From the NCBI GenBank assembly GCA_025084515.1, contig JAJAGP010000348.1:1-64000 (forward strand): DNA of 64,000 bases, given 5' to 3'. A model generated the notes under the pieces. The model was not told the DNA's origin. It did no database searches and was given only the letters and a program-made list of their open reading frames with translations. The first letter of the stretch is position 1. Each line of letters opens with the position of its first letter. This document shows, one piece after another, positions 54,470-64,000 of the stretch. Origin of the DNA: Ancistrus triradiatus. Taxonomy: Eukaryota > Chordata > Actinopteri > Siluriformes > Loricariidae. The position numbers and the translations under genes are program-made.

Positions 54470-56777
54470 CTACTCAGAGAAAGATAAAAAAAAAGTTAGC
54501 AAAAACATATCATATTCACATAAAAAGTAAATAGGGGTTAGGTGAGTCAGAGCAACACAAAGGCCAAGGAGGGGTGAGAGGGTGTACTATTTTAAAATCA
54601 TCATCATGTGTCATCGTAGTTAACTGAGCTGTTGTTTAAAGGAGTGTGCTCATACCAGTATTTGTGCTTCTCACTAGGCTTTGTTTAAAATCAAAACTGC
54701 CCCACATAAAACACATAAACCTATTGGTAGCAGCCTGCACCCAGCAAATTCCTGTACAGGTCCTCCCCAGAGACCCTAACCAGGATAAAAAGGCGTAAAA
54801 CAGAATGATTTGTGGGTAGCAGAGTGGTTAATTACTTTAAGTGTATGGGATTATTAAAGGTGAAAACTCAGAAGTCATGAACCTCAGAGTGGTAAGATAA
54901 AGGAGGAGTGGGAATTTGAAAGGAGATCTTCCCTATTATCTCAATTTTGTCCACACTCCCATAAATACTCAAGATTACATGCACCTCTGAGCAGACTCAG
55001 CTCCAGAAATAGGATCACTAACTGAGATGGTTTGCGTATATTGACTTCTTTCTTCAACCACTTACACACATGGTCTTTTTATGTGCAAGACCCTTGTGAG
55101 ATGATGATTAACAACATTAAATCTATTGGTTTATCAGGATTATCTATTCTTGGCTACATTGGAAGTTCAAGCGCCTATATATCATCATTCCATGATAGTT
55201 TGAAAGCAATTATGGTTCTTAAATCACAGCCTCTTGATATAATTTCAACAGTTAATTTGTATTTGGCATTTGATCAAATTGGTTTTTAACTATTAACTAG
55301 AATTATTTCATGTTACAAAACCTACAGATTCAATTATATGCCTAGCTAACAGCCATGTACATCAAGGTCTCACCAAATCAGTTTTAAAAACATTACAGGT
55401 ATGTTTTGCATAACGTCCATTTGTATACATGTCCATGGTCTGATAAGGTCAGTATTCTTATTTTTAAGACTATTAACCTACTTAAAACATATACAGCCAG
55501 ATACATTAGGCAGTGTTCTAAGAACGATGGAAGAGTTTCTCCGGTGCAAAAGTGCCTAGTCTTCTGGGCCAGTGTCAACCTGATGCTGATTCTATTGATA
55601 AAAAGGTAAATTGGAACAATTTTGCCACTTATTTAAACGTTATAACAGGATTAAACACGTTTAAACTGTTTTTATAAGAAGCTAAAGGGCTATGTTCTTA
55701 TGGCATGTTTGATTGTGAAATCAACTCCAATTAAAAGCCTACACACTAATTCATGCTACCAAGTCACACACACACACTAGGTCATACCTACCTGTGAAAA
55801 ACATGCTAAATGTTAAAGCAATAAACAACTATGTTCATCAGCTCTCGCTCTCAACACACAAAAAAAAGCTTAACAGCAAAATTATAATCTGAACTTCTAG
55901 AACTAAAGTGGCTACTCGCTCAAATACAGAGGGGAGACACAAATATGATCCGATACCATGGACCATATGTCATGTGATATCAACAGCAGTGGCAGATTTT
56001 GGGGTCAGTTTAACAGCACAGAGGTAATTAGGCATTTAAAAAAAAAAAAATCATTGCAGTCCTGTCCAGATGCACACCTTACATACTGGTGTTAACCTGC
56101 CCCCCATGTTGTAATCGGTGGATTTTGACTACAGATATTCACATTGGAACTCCTAGGATATGAGCCTACCTACAATTCTGTGAATAATGCCTAGCTCTTT
56201 CAGTCAGTTTCTCACGACACAACCAGGTTCACAGAGAATACAACTCATTAGAACCACAGGAATTTTATTACTGTCCAGACAAGAAATTGAGACAAGAAAT
56301 CTGTCCAGACAAGAAATCTCTGAAAAGAGACAATCATCCTGCAGATATACTAATTCAAACCAAATGGGGATACTGCTGGAGTAAAAAAAATCTCCTTGTT
56401 TAAGTACATTGTATGTACTTGAACTGTACAATGTTTACTGCATTACCTGTTTTTGTTGTGTTTTACAAGTAACTGTTTCTGTGAACAATATACTGGAGAT
56501 GTATTTGTTTGTTCTCCATTTGAGAGATGTTTTATTTAAGAGTAAAACAAAGTATCGGATTGATATCAGCAGATAGCCAGAACTGTAGTATTAGAAGTGA
56601 AAAAGTGGTACTGGGATGTCTCCTCTAATTATATAACAGGTTAACATAAGATTAAGTCATACCAATGTTTACCAAAAAGTAATTTCATGATATTTTGGTG
56701 TATTTAGATATCTTATTTACACACGATTCACCCATGTGCTTTAATGTAATACTCTTATGCTTCAAAGTGGCATTGTA
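54470..56777. other. Probable smg7 intron 1 sequence
   Basis: I searched here for the missing first coding exon (MSLQ..YLR) on the minus strand and did not find it. The stretch is AT-rich with no supported gene. Confidence 0.45.
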
Positions 56778-57349
56778 CTGTATTTTTCGGACCATAAAGT
56801 GCACCGGATTACAAGACGCAATATCAACGATCGGCTGCTAACGGGTCTATTTTCATACATTAAGCACACCGGGTTATAAGGCGCATTGAATGAAAAAAAA
56901 ACTCTTAAGTTCCCTCGGAAGCCCAGTTTGGTCTTTACCTGGCGCAGGGCGTCTTCTTGCTTCCTCCACTTCCGTATCATTGATTCGTTAATGTTGAATT
57001 CTCTCGCAGCTGCTCTATGTCCATGTTGTATTGCGTGACCAATAGCGTTGAGTTTGAAATCCGCTTCGAAAATGAATGAATGAATGCACGTACCCTAATG
57101 TTGAAGCACATACCGTATTACTCCGCTATGCTGCTCACTACGGTTGCCGTAAGCTTCGTAACTTACCAAGACCGTGCTAAAACATTTTGACAGATTTATG
57201 AGCGCCATGTACCATCTACAATCGGTTCTACGTCAGAAAGCATAACCAGAATTAATTCATACATTAGACGCACCGCATTTTAAGGCGCACTGTCGATTTT
57301 TGAGAAAGTTAAAGGAATTTAAGTGCGCCTTATGGTCCGAAAAATACGG
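56778..57349. mobile_element. Pogo-like element, 572 bp, with transposase N-terminus
   Basis: The ends CTGTATTTTTCGGACCATAA and the inverted GCCTTATGGTCCGAAAAATACGG-type right end are flanked by TA. The minus strand encodes FNINESMIRKWRKQEDALRQ (about 56930-57000), the CENP-B/pogo helix-turn-helix. The rest of the transposase is absent. Confidence 0.88.
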
Positions 57350-58016
57350 TACAAATTTTAAGACTCTATCAAATGCAAGTCGCTCAGGATAAGACTGTTT
57401 GCAATGTGACTAAATATAAATGTATTTAATATGTACTTGTGTAATATGCAACTATTCCAAACTTTAGCTATTCATAATTTTTCACTTCGAGAAAGAATCT
57501 GATATGTGTGGACCAAATGTCTAGGCATTATAGCACTTCTTAAAACCTGCTTTAAAAACCCATTTTAAATATGCAATATGTGGCACAATTGCTTATTATT
57601 GTTTTAAAATCTTGCAATGCTTTTCAGTTTTGCAAACTGCCATTTGGTAAGGGCATAGAAGCATATACTCGCCCATCATTTTATTAGGTTACATTTTATT
57701 ACACCTTGCTAGTACAGGGTTGGACCTCCGTTTTCCTTCAGAACTCCCTTAATTCTCTGTGCCATAGATTCAACATGGTGCTGGAAACTTCGAGATTTGT
57801 CTGCTTTACATTCATGAAGCAAATCTCCTGTTCCACTACATCCCAAAGGCGCTCCATCGGATTGAGGTCTGGTGACTGTGGAGGCCATTTGAGTACAGTG
57901 AACTCACTGTCATGTCCAAGAAATCAGTTTGAGAGGATTTAACCTTTGTGACATGGCATTAGGATGGTTACTGTGTGGTCATAAAGGGATGGGCATGGTG
58001 AGCAACAATACAAGTA

Positions 58017-59162
58017 CAGTGGGGAAAAAAAGTATTTAGTCAGCCACTGATTGTGCAATTTCTCCTACGTAGAAAGATGAGAGAGGTCTGTAATTTTCAT
58101 CACATTGTAGAATGTTTAAAGAATTTAATTGTAAATTATGGTGAAAAATAAGTATTTAGTCAATAACAAAAGTTCAACTCAATACTTTGTAACATAACCT
58201 TTTTTGGCAATGACAGAGGTCAAACGTTTCCTGTAAGTCTTCACCAGGTTGGCACACACTGTAGCTGGTATTCTGGACCATTCCTCCATGCAGATCTCCT
58301 CTAGAGCAGTGATGTTTTGGGGCTGTCGCCTTTGCAACAAGGACTTTCAACTCCCTCCACAAATTTTCTATGGGGTTGTGGTCTGGAGACTGGCTAGGCC
58401 ACTCCACGACCTTGAAATGCCTGAGTGGAGTTTTTGGGATCACTGTCATGCTGGAAGACCCAGCCACGTTCCATCTTCAATACTCTCACTGATGGAAGGA
58501 TCTGAGTCCCTCTCGGCGTAGTGTGTTACTGATGGTAGCCTTTGTTACTTTGGTCCCAGCTCTCTGCAGGTCATTCATCAGGTCCCTCCGTGTAGTTCTG
58601 GGATTTTTGCTTACCGTTCTCATGATCTTTTTGACCCCACGAGATGAGATCTTATGTGGGGCCCCAGATCGAGGGAGATTATCAATGGTCTTGTATGCAT
58701 TCCATTTTCTTACAATTGCTCCCACTGCTTGCCTATTGTAGATTCACTCTTCCCAGCTGGTGCAGGTCTACATTTTTCTTCCTGGTGTCCTTCGACAGCT
58801 CTGGTTGAGTTTGGAGTCTGACTGTTTGAGGCTGTGGACAAGTGTCTTTTATACAGATAACGAGGTCAAACAGGCGCCAGTAATACAGGTAACGAGTGGA
58901 GGACGGAAGAGCTTCTTAATGTAGAAGTTACAGGTCTGTGAGAGCCAGAAAACTTGCTCATTTGTGGGCGTCCAAATACTTATTTCCGCTATGATTTACA
59001 ATTAAATTCTTTAAAATCCTACAATGTGATTTTCTGGATTTTTTTCCTCATTTTGTCTCTCATAGTTGAAGTGTACCTATGAAGAAAATTACAGACCTCT
59101 CTCATCTCAAGTAGGAGAACTTGCACAATCAGTGGCTGACTACATACTTTTTTGCCCCACTG
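58017..59162 (-). mobile_element. Complete Tc1-like transposon nested in another Tc1
   Basis: TIRs CAGTGGGGAAAAAAAGTATT and CAGTGGGGCAAAAAAGTATG (right, read inverted) are flanked by TA, with further match through CAGCCACTGATTGTGCAA. The minus strand carries transposase pieces VSKNPRTTRRDLMNDLQRAG (58486-58725) and PSQSPDHNPIENLWRELKVL (58174-58467). Internal deletion leaves 1146 bp. Confidence 0.94.
58174..58725 (-). pseudogene. Tc1 transposase remnants
   Basis: Two overlapping frames carry the N-terminal HTH (GAPHKISSRGVKKIMRTVSK, ATISNTLRREGLRS) and, after a deletion removing most of the catalytic core, the C-terminal PDHNPIENLW motif. The first catalytic Asp is not present, so it cannot be active. 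Confidence 0.88.
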
Positions 59163-60249
59163 TAGGCATTTAAAAATGCTCAGTTGGTATTAAGATGCCA
59201 AAAGTGTGTCAAGCAAACATCCCCCACATTATTCCACCACCACGTTGATACAAGGCAGGATGGACCCAAGCTTTCATAACTCTACCACTCTCTGCAATAC
59301 TAATATAGCAGCAGAAATCGAGACTCATCAGACCAGGCAATTATTTTTCAATCTTCTCTTGTCCAGTTTTGGTGAGCCTGTGTGAAATGTAGCCTCAGTT
59401 GCCTATCTTAGCTGACAGGCAACTGAGCTCTAGTGTTACCCAATGTGGTCTTCTGCTGCTGTAGTCTATCTGCTTCAAAGTTTGATGTGTTGTGTTCAGA
59501 GAGGCTCGTCTGCATACCTCAGATGTAACAACTTCTTATTTGAGTTACTGTTGGCGTTCAATCAGCTTGAACGAGTCTGGCCATTCTCGTCTGACCTCTG
59601 GCATCAACAAGAAATTTTGGCTCAGAAAACTGCCCTCACTGGAAATTTTCTATGTATTGGACCATTCTGTGCAAACCCTAGGGATGGCTGTCCATCAGAC
59701 AGCGGCGGTTTCTGAAATACTCATACTAGCCTGTCTAGCACCAATAACCATGACACGTTAAAAATCACTTAAATCACCTTTGTTCAATATTCTAAGACTC
59801 GGTTTGACATTCAGCAGGTAATTTTGACCATGTCTACATACCAAAATGCACCGAGTTTCTACTATGCGATTGGCTGGTTAGATATTTGCGTTAAGGAGCA
59901 GTTGAACAGGTGTACCTAATAAAGTGAAAACTTGTGAAAGCAGGTTTTAGACTTGATTGTGCTTAAAAAAAATAATTACACTAAAAAATGTGTACACCTT
60001 TTTCTGAAAGTATAGATGTTCAATTGTCTAGCAAACCTTGGTTTGGGTTCAGCACTTAAGCTGAATCTGTCAATCATATGGTGAGAAAGAATGAATTTAA
60101 ACTATCTATTTGCTCATTTTGGAACCCATGTCAATAAGTGAAGGATAATTCATAGTTGACAAGGCTGCTGTTGCTTTTTATACTTGTAGATGCGCATGTT
60201 AGATATATAAAATAGAACTCCAAACCAGAAATGGATTAAATGTACGGAA

Positions 60250-61282
60250 AACAAGTGTTTTTTACATTGACATTTATTTCATTGTAGACAGTATAAACCC
60301 AATATATTTCATGTTTTGTCTGGTCAACATCATTTTAATTGTTAATAGACAACCATTAGTGCATTTCAGACCTGCAACACTTTCCAAAAAAAGTTGCGAC
60401 AGTTTACCACTTTGTAATGTTGTCATTCCTTCTCACAACACCTAAAGACATTATGGCACAGAGGACACCAAGTGAAAAATTGTTTCAGATATTATCTTTT
60501 CTGCATTAATGCTGCCATCACAGAAGTGTAAATGACCTTTGCCAAGGGCACTGACCCAAGCCCATGCCATGACATGGACTTGTTGCTGATAAATAGTCCT
60601 TTTTGTCTTTGGTCTGGAGCACACGGTGTCCATTTCTTCCAAAATGATATGGAATACTGACTGATCTGACCACAATACACATTTCCACTGTGTGATGCTC
60701 CATCCCGAACACCTCTGAGCCCAGAAAAGCCGATGCCAGTTCTGGACATGGTTAACTTAAGGTTTCTTTTTTGCACAATAAAGTTTAAAGTGGCATTTGT
60801 GAATGCAACTCCGTATAGTAGTGTTTGATAAAGTGGTTTTATCAGCTATTAATGAATGATGGTTCTTGAAGCAGTGCTGTCTGAGGGATTGAAGATCATT
60901 GGTCTTAAGCTTAGGTTTGCTCCCTTGTACTTTATGCACTGAAATTCCTCCACGATCCTGTAATCATTTAATTATATTATGCACTGCAGAGGGAGAAATT
61001 TGCAAACCCCTTCCAAACATTCTTCAAGAAACAGTGATTAATCATTTCCATTATTTTCTCATGCATTTCTTGATAAACTAGAGATCCTCTGCCCATCTTT
61101 ACTCCTCAAGCATTCAGCCTTTCGTGGATACTGCTTTTGTACCAAATCATGATTGTAATCACCTATTGAGATCAACTGTTTAAAATAATATCATTTATTT
61201 TTTTTAAAACATTACTAAATCACCTTCGTGCCAACCATTTTGCAATGTGTTGCAGGCCTGAAATTCAGGAATGGATGTATAT
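60250..61282 (-). mobile_element. Degenerate Tc1-like transposon
   Basis: The minus strand encodes TIRSCIHKCHFKLYCAKKKP (60757-60939), VYCGQISQYSISFWKKW and LGSVPLAKVIYTSVMAAL (60492-60776), matching the Tc1-type DD34E family. Subterminal ATTTCATGTTTTGTCTGGTC and GTTGCAGGCCTGAAATTCAG match the copies at 26140 and 37245. Confidence 0.87.
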
Positions 61283-61405
61283 GACAGTAGAGGATGTGGA
61301 GGACAGGGTGAGGTGGAAACGTTTAACTCGCTGTGGTGACCCCTGATAAAGGGAGAAGCCGAAAGAAGAAGAAGAAGAAGAAGAAGAAGAAGAAGAAGAA
61401 GATGT
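61283..61405 (+). mobile_element. LINE 3' tail with GAA microsatellite
   Basis: It reads VEDVEDRVRWKRLTRCGDP and a stop, like the C-terminus of a fish non-LTR reverse transcriptase, then GGGAGAAGCCGAAAG and about 13 GAA units. This GAA-type tail is typical of one fish LINE group. It has landed in the end of the Tc1 at 60250. Confidence 0.7.
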
Positions 61406-61407
61406 AT

Positions 61408-64000
61408 ATTCATTGACAAAAAAATGTCGGATTTCTGCAAACTTGGCATGCAGTTACAGTCGTATGAAAAAGTTTGGGCACCCCTGATAATTTTCATGAT
61501 TTTAGTTTATAAATCATTGGTTGTTCAGATCAGCAACTTGAGTTAAATATATCATATAGCAGATGAACACAGTGATATTTGAGAAGTGAAATGAAGTTTA
61601 TAGGATTTACAGAAAGTGTGCAGTAATTATTCAAACAAAATTAGGCAGGTGCATAAATTTTGGGCACCCCAACAGAAAAATTACATCAATATTTAGTAGA
61701 TCCTCTTTTGTAGAAATAATAGCCGCTAAACGCTTCCTACAGCTTCCAGTCTGGATTCTGGTTGAAGGTGCTTTGGACCATTCTTCTTTAGAAACATCTC
61801 CAGTTCAGTCAGGTTTGATGGTTTCCGAGCATGGACAGCCCACATTTTCAGTAATATTCATGGTGGGGACTGAGATGGCATTCCAGAACGTTGTACTGGT
61901 TCCTCTGCATGAATGCCTTAGTAGATTTTTGAGCAGGGGTTGGGGTCGTTGGGCCTCGGTGCAACTTTGTCACTGATTCTTGAACATTGTTCTCAAGAAT
62001 CTGGAGATATTAACTGGAATCCATGCGACCCTCAACTTTAACAAGATTCCTAGTTACCTGCACTGGCACACAGTCCCCACAGCATGATGGAACCCGTTTT
62101 TACTGTGGGTAGCAAGTGTTTGTCTTGGGATGCTATGTTCTTTTTCCGCTCATTGTTATGTCCAAATAACTCAATTTTAGTTTCATCAGTACACAGCACT
62201 TTATTCCAAAATGAAGCTGGATTGTCCAAATGTGCTGTAGCACAACCTCAAGTGACTCTGTTTGTGCGTGTCTGCAGAAAAGGGCTTCTTCTGCATTACT
62301 CTCCCATACAGCCTCTCCTTGTGCAAAGTGCACTGTATAGTTGAACGATGAACAGTGACACCATCGGCAGCAAGATGAGGTTGTAGGTCTTTGGAGGTGG
62401 TTCTGTGGCTTGACTATGACTGTTCTCACCATCCTTCGCCTCTGCCTATCTGAGATTTTTCTTGGTCTGCCACTTCGGGAGTTCCTTAACTAGAACTGTG
62501 TCTGTGGTCTTCCATTGCCTCACTATGTTCCTCACAGTGGAAACTGACAGCTGAAATCTCTGAGAGAGCTTTTCCCTTTCCCTGAACCATGATGTTGAAC
62601 AGCCTTTGTTTTCAGGCCATTTGAGAGTTGTTTTGAGGCTCCCATGTTGCCACTCTTCAGAGAAGATACAAAGAGGAGAAAAACTTCCAATTGGCCACCT
62701 TAACACTTTCTCATAGTTGGATTCACTTGTGTATGTAGATCAAGGGTCAATGAGCTTACAAAACAAATTTTGTGTTCTCATAATTAGTGCTAAAGGTATT
62801 CAAATGACAAGGGTGCCCAAATTTATGCACCTGCCTAATTTAGTTTGAATAATTACTGCACACTTTCTGTAACCTATAAACTTCATTTCACTTCTCAAAT
62901 ATCACGGTGTTCATCTGCTATATGATATATTTACCTGAAATTGCTGAGCTGGACAACCAATGATTTATAAAGAAAAATCATGAAAATTATCAGGGGTGCC
63001 CAAACTTTTTCATACGACTGTATGTCTCAGGCAGATATGTAAATGATTACAGATATGGTCTGATTAGACACTGGGTCTGGCCACAAGAGGATATGAAAGT
63101 ACTTTGCTGTCTATGAAAAGGCTCTCAGTGGCTACTTTTGGTTTGTGTAGGTCTTGGTGAGAGATTGTTGACTGCTAGACATGCCTCTATGACACACGAA
63201 GAAGACATTTTGCCCAGTTCACAGACTTTGAGCGGGGGGCCCCCATCACTGGACTGAGAGAAGCATTCTTTTTGGGTAACTGTCCACCAATCTAGGTCGC
63301 TCTGACTTAGCTGTTAGGAGGTGTTGGGAGCAGTGGTTCTGTGAGGGTATGGGCACACAGCAAACAGGCTCTGGACAGCCCAAACAGACCACCAGTAGAG
63401 AGGATCACTTGATCTGCCAACAAACATGATCAGCTCCTACAGTTTCATTATCCACCATCCAGAAACAGGTGGCACCTTCACTACACACCCCTGTCTCTGC
63501 CCAAACCATTTCCAGTCACTTAGCAGAATGAAATTTGTTGTCACAGTGCCTATCACATGTCCTGCCATTGACAGCCAGCCACTGTCAGCTTTGGTTGCAG
63601 TTTTGTCATAAACGAGAAAACTGAACTGCGATGGACTGGAACCTTGTTGTCTTTAGCTCCAAATCCAGATTCTGTTTGGGATCTGATGACACCCGGTCAC
63701 CACGTCAATCCTGCCTTTGTTGTGGAGCGAGATACTGGCCCAACTGCTTGTGTAATGATCTGGGGAGCCATCATATAAGACGTCACCCCTATTAGTGATA
63801 TGAGGGACACTAATAACTCAGTGATATGTGCAGGACATTCTGCAGCCATGTGTGTGGCCTCTCATGGCAGGTGTTCCAACTGCCATTTTCCAACAGGATA
63901 ATGCTCGCCCACACACAGCAAGGGTTTACCTCTCAGAGGATTGCCTCAGACTGCAACACTTGCTTGGCCTGCCCAGTCACCAGATTTATCGAGCATTTAT
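61408..64000 (+). mobile_element. Outer Tc1-like transposon, cut by the window edge and by a nested Tc1
   Basis: The left end TGACAAAAAAATGTCGGATT is interrupted at 61455 and resumes at 63023 with GTCTCAGGCAGATATGTAAA. The plus strand then has broken transposase homology: MTHEEDILPSSQTL-like start (about 63190), CAACAGGATAATGCTCGCCC (QQDNARPH, about 63892) and a Tc1-like C-terminal start up to the edge. Confidence 0.85.
61457..63020 (-). mobile_element. Complete Tc1-like transposon (1564 bp) nested in another Tc1
   Basis: TIRs CAGTCGTATGAAAAAGTTTG on both sides, with TA duplications and over 200 bp of matching subterminal sequence (GGGCACCCCTGATAATTTTC). The minus strand holds broken transposase pieces such as REKLSQRFQLSVSTVRNIVR (62446-62706). 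Confidence 0.94.

Larger units (their letters stand above)
57667..59935 (-). mobile_element. Tc1-like transposon, split by a second Tc1
   Basis: The left end (TTTTATTAGGTTACA, then TTGCTAGTACAGGGTTGGAC) and right end (CAGGTGTACCTAATAAAGTG) belong to a well-known fish Tc1 family with TTTATTAGGTACACC ends. Antisense transposase traces flank the insertion, including CATCGGATTGAGGTCTGGTG (PDLNPM region) and CTCATCAGACCAGGCAA. Frames are decayed. Confidence 0.88.

Noticed and set aside
54841..54910. Candidate smg7 exon 1 near ACCTCAGAGTGG on the plus strand
   Set aside because: The minus-strand translation gives no MSLQ..YLR-like residues or start codon.

Overview
This window looks like nuclear DNA of a teleost fish. 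It contains one recognisable protein-coding host gene with canonical vertebrate GT/AG introns. The rest is dense with fish-type mobile elements: many long-TIR Tc1-like transposons, a chromodomain Ty3/Gypsy retrotransposon, L2/CR1-type LINE pieces, tRNA-derived SINEs ending in the 'GCTCTGGATAAGGGCGTC' motif, and pogo-like MITEs. I do not assign a species; an otophysan-type fish is a guess from the repeat mix.

Layout. 1-184: piece of a Tc1 transposase. 186-5757: decayed chromodomain Gypsy element with an apparent 360-bp insertion (4721-5080) in its integrase. 5907-6693: TA-flanked TIR element. 6770-7200: L2 LINE fragment on the minus strand. 7597-8352: solo LTR with a perfect 5-bp target duplication. 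8873-11695: long, internally deleted LINE. 11700-19910: SINEs, a complete Tc1 (12415-13898), an LTR-like block with a tRNA-like module, two further Tc1 pieces and an L2 tail. 20605-21921: TIR element with another TIR element inside it. 22900-23770: LINE tail. 25000-25330: minisatellite. 26140-27120 and 27575-27930: further Tc1 pieces. 29621-31220: the best preserved Tc1 of the window.

Host gene. From 34433 to 54469 on the minus strand I can assemble 22 coding exons of SMG7 (EST1C), the phospho-UPF1-binding nonsense-mediated decay factor. They run from the 14-3-3-like/TPR domain through the low-complexity C-terminal half to the conserved C-terminus ending NPPH and a TGA stop. The frame stays open through every junction: 3466 nt, i.e. 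1 nt completing a codon plus 1155 codons including the stop. Only the first coding exon (about 10 residues) was not found; it probably lies beyond the right edge, so 54470-64000 is probably intron 1. Introns carry Tc1 pieces, pogo-like MITEs, short TA-flanked MITEs, a SINE and microsatellites.

Right end (56778-64000). A pogo-like MITE is followed by two clear transposon-in-transposon nests: one Tc1 inside another (58017-59162 inside 57667-59935) and a third Tc1 (61457-63020) inside a fourth family that runs off the window. No bacterial-type operons, CRISPR arrays or intact RNA genes were seen. The points most worth a second look are the identical CTCF-like motifs built into the inverted repeats at 20605 and 21921, tRNA-like promoter modules in two LTR-like blocks, a 32-bp perfect palindrome resembling two fused transposon ends, and the clean insertion inside the Gypsy integrase.
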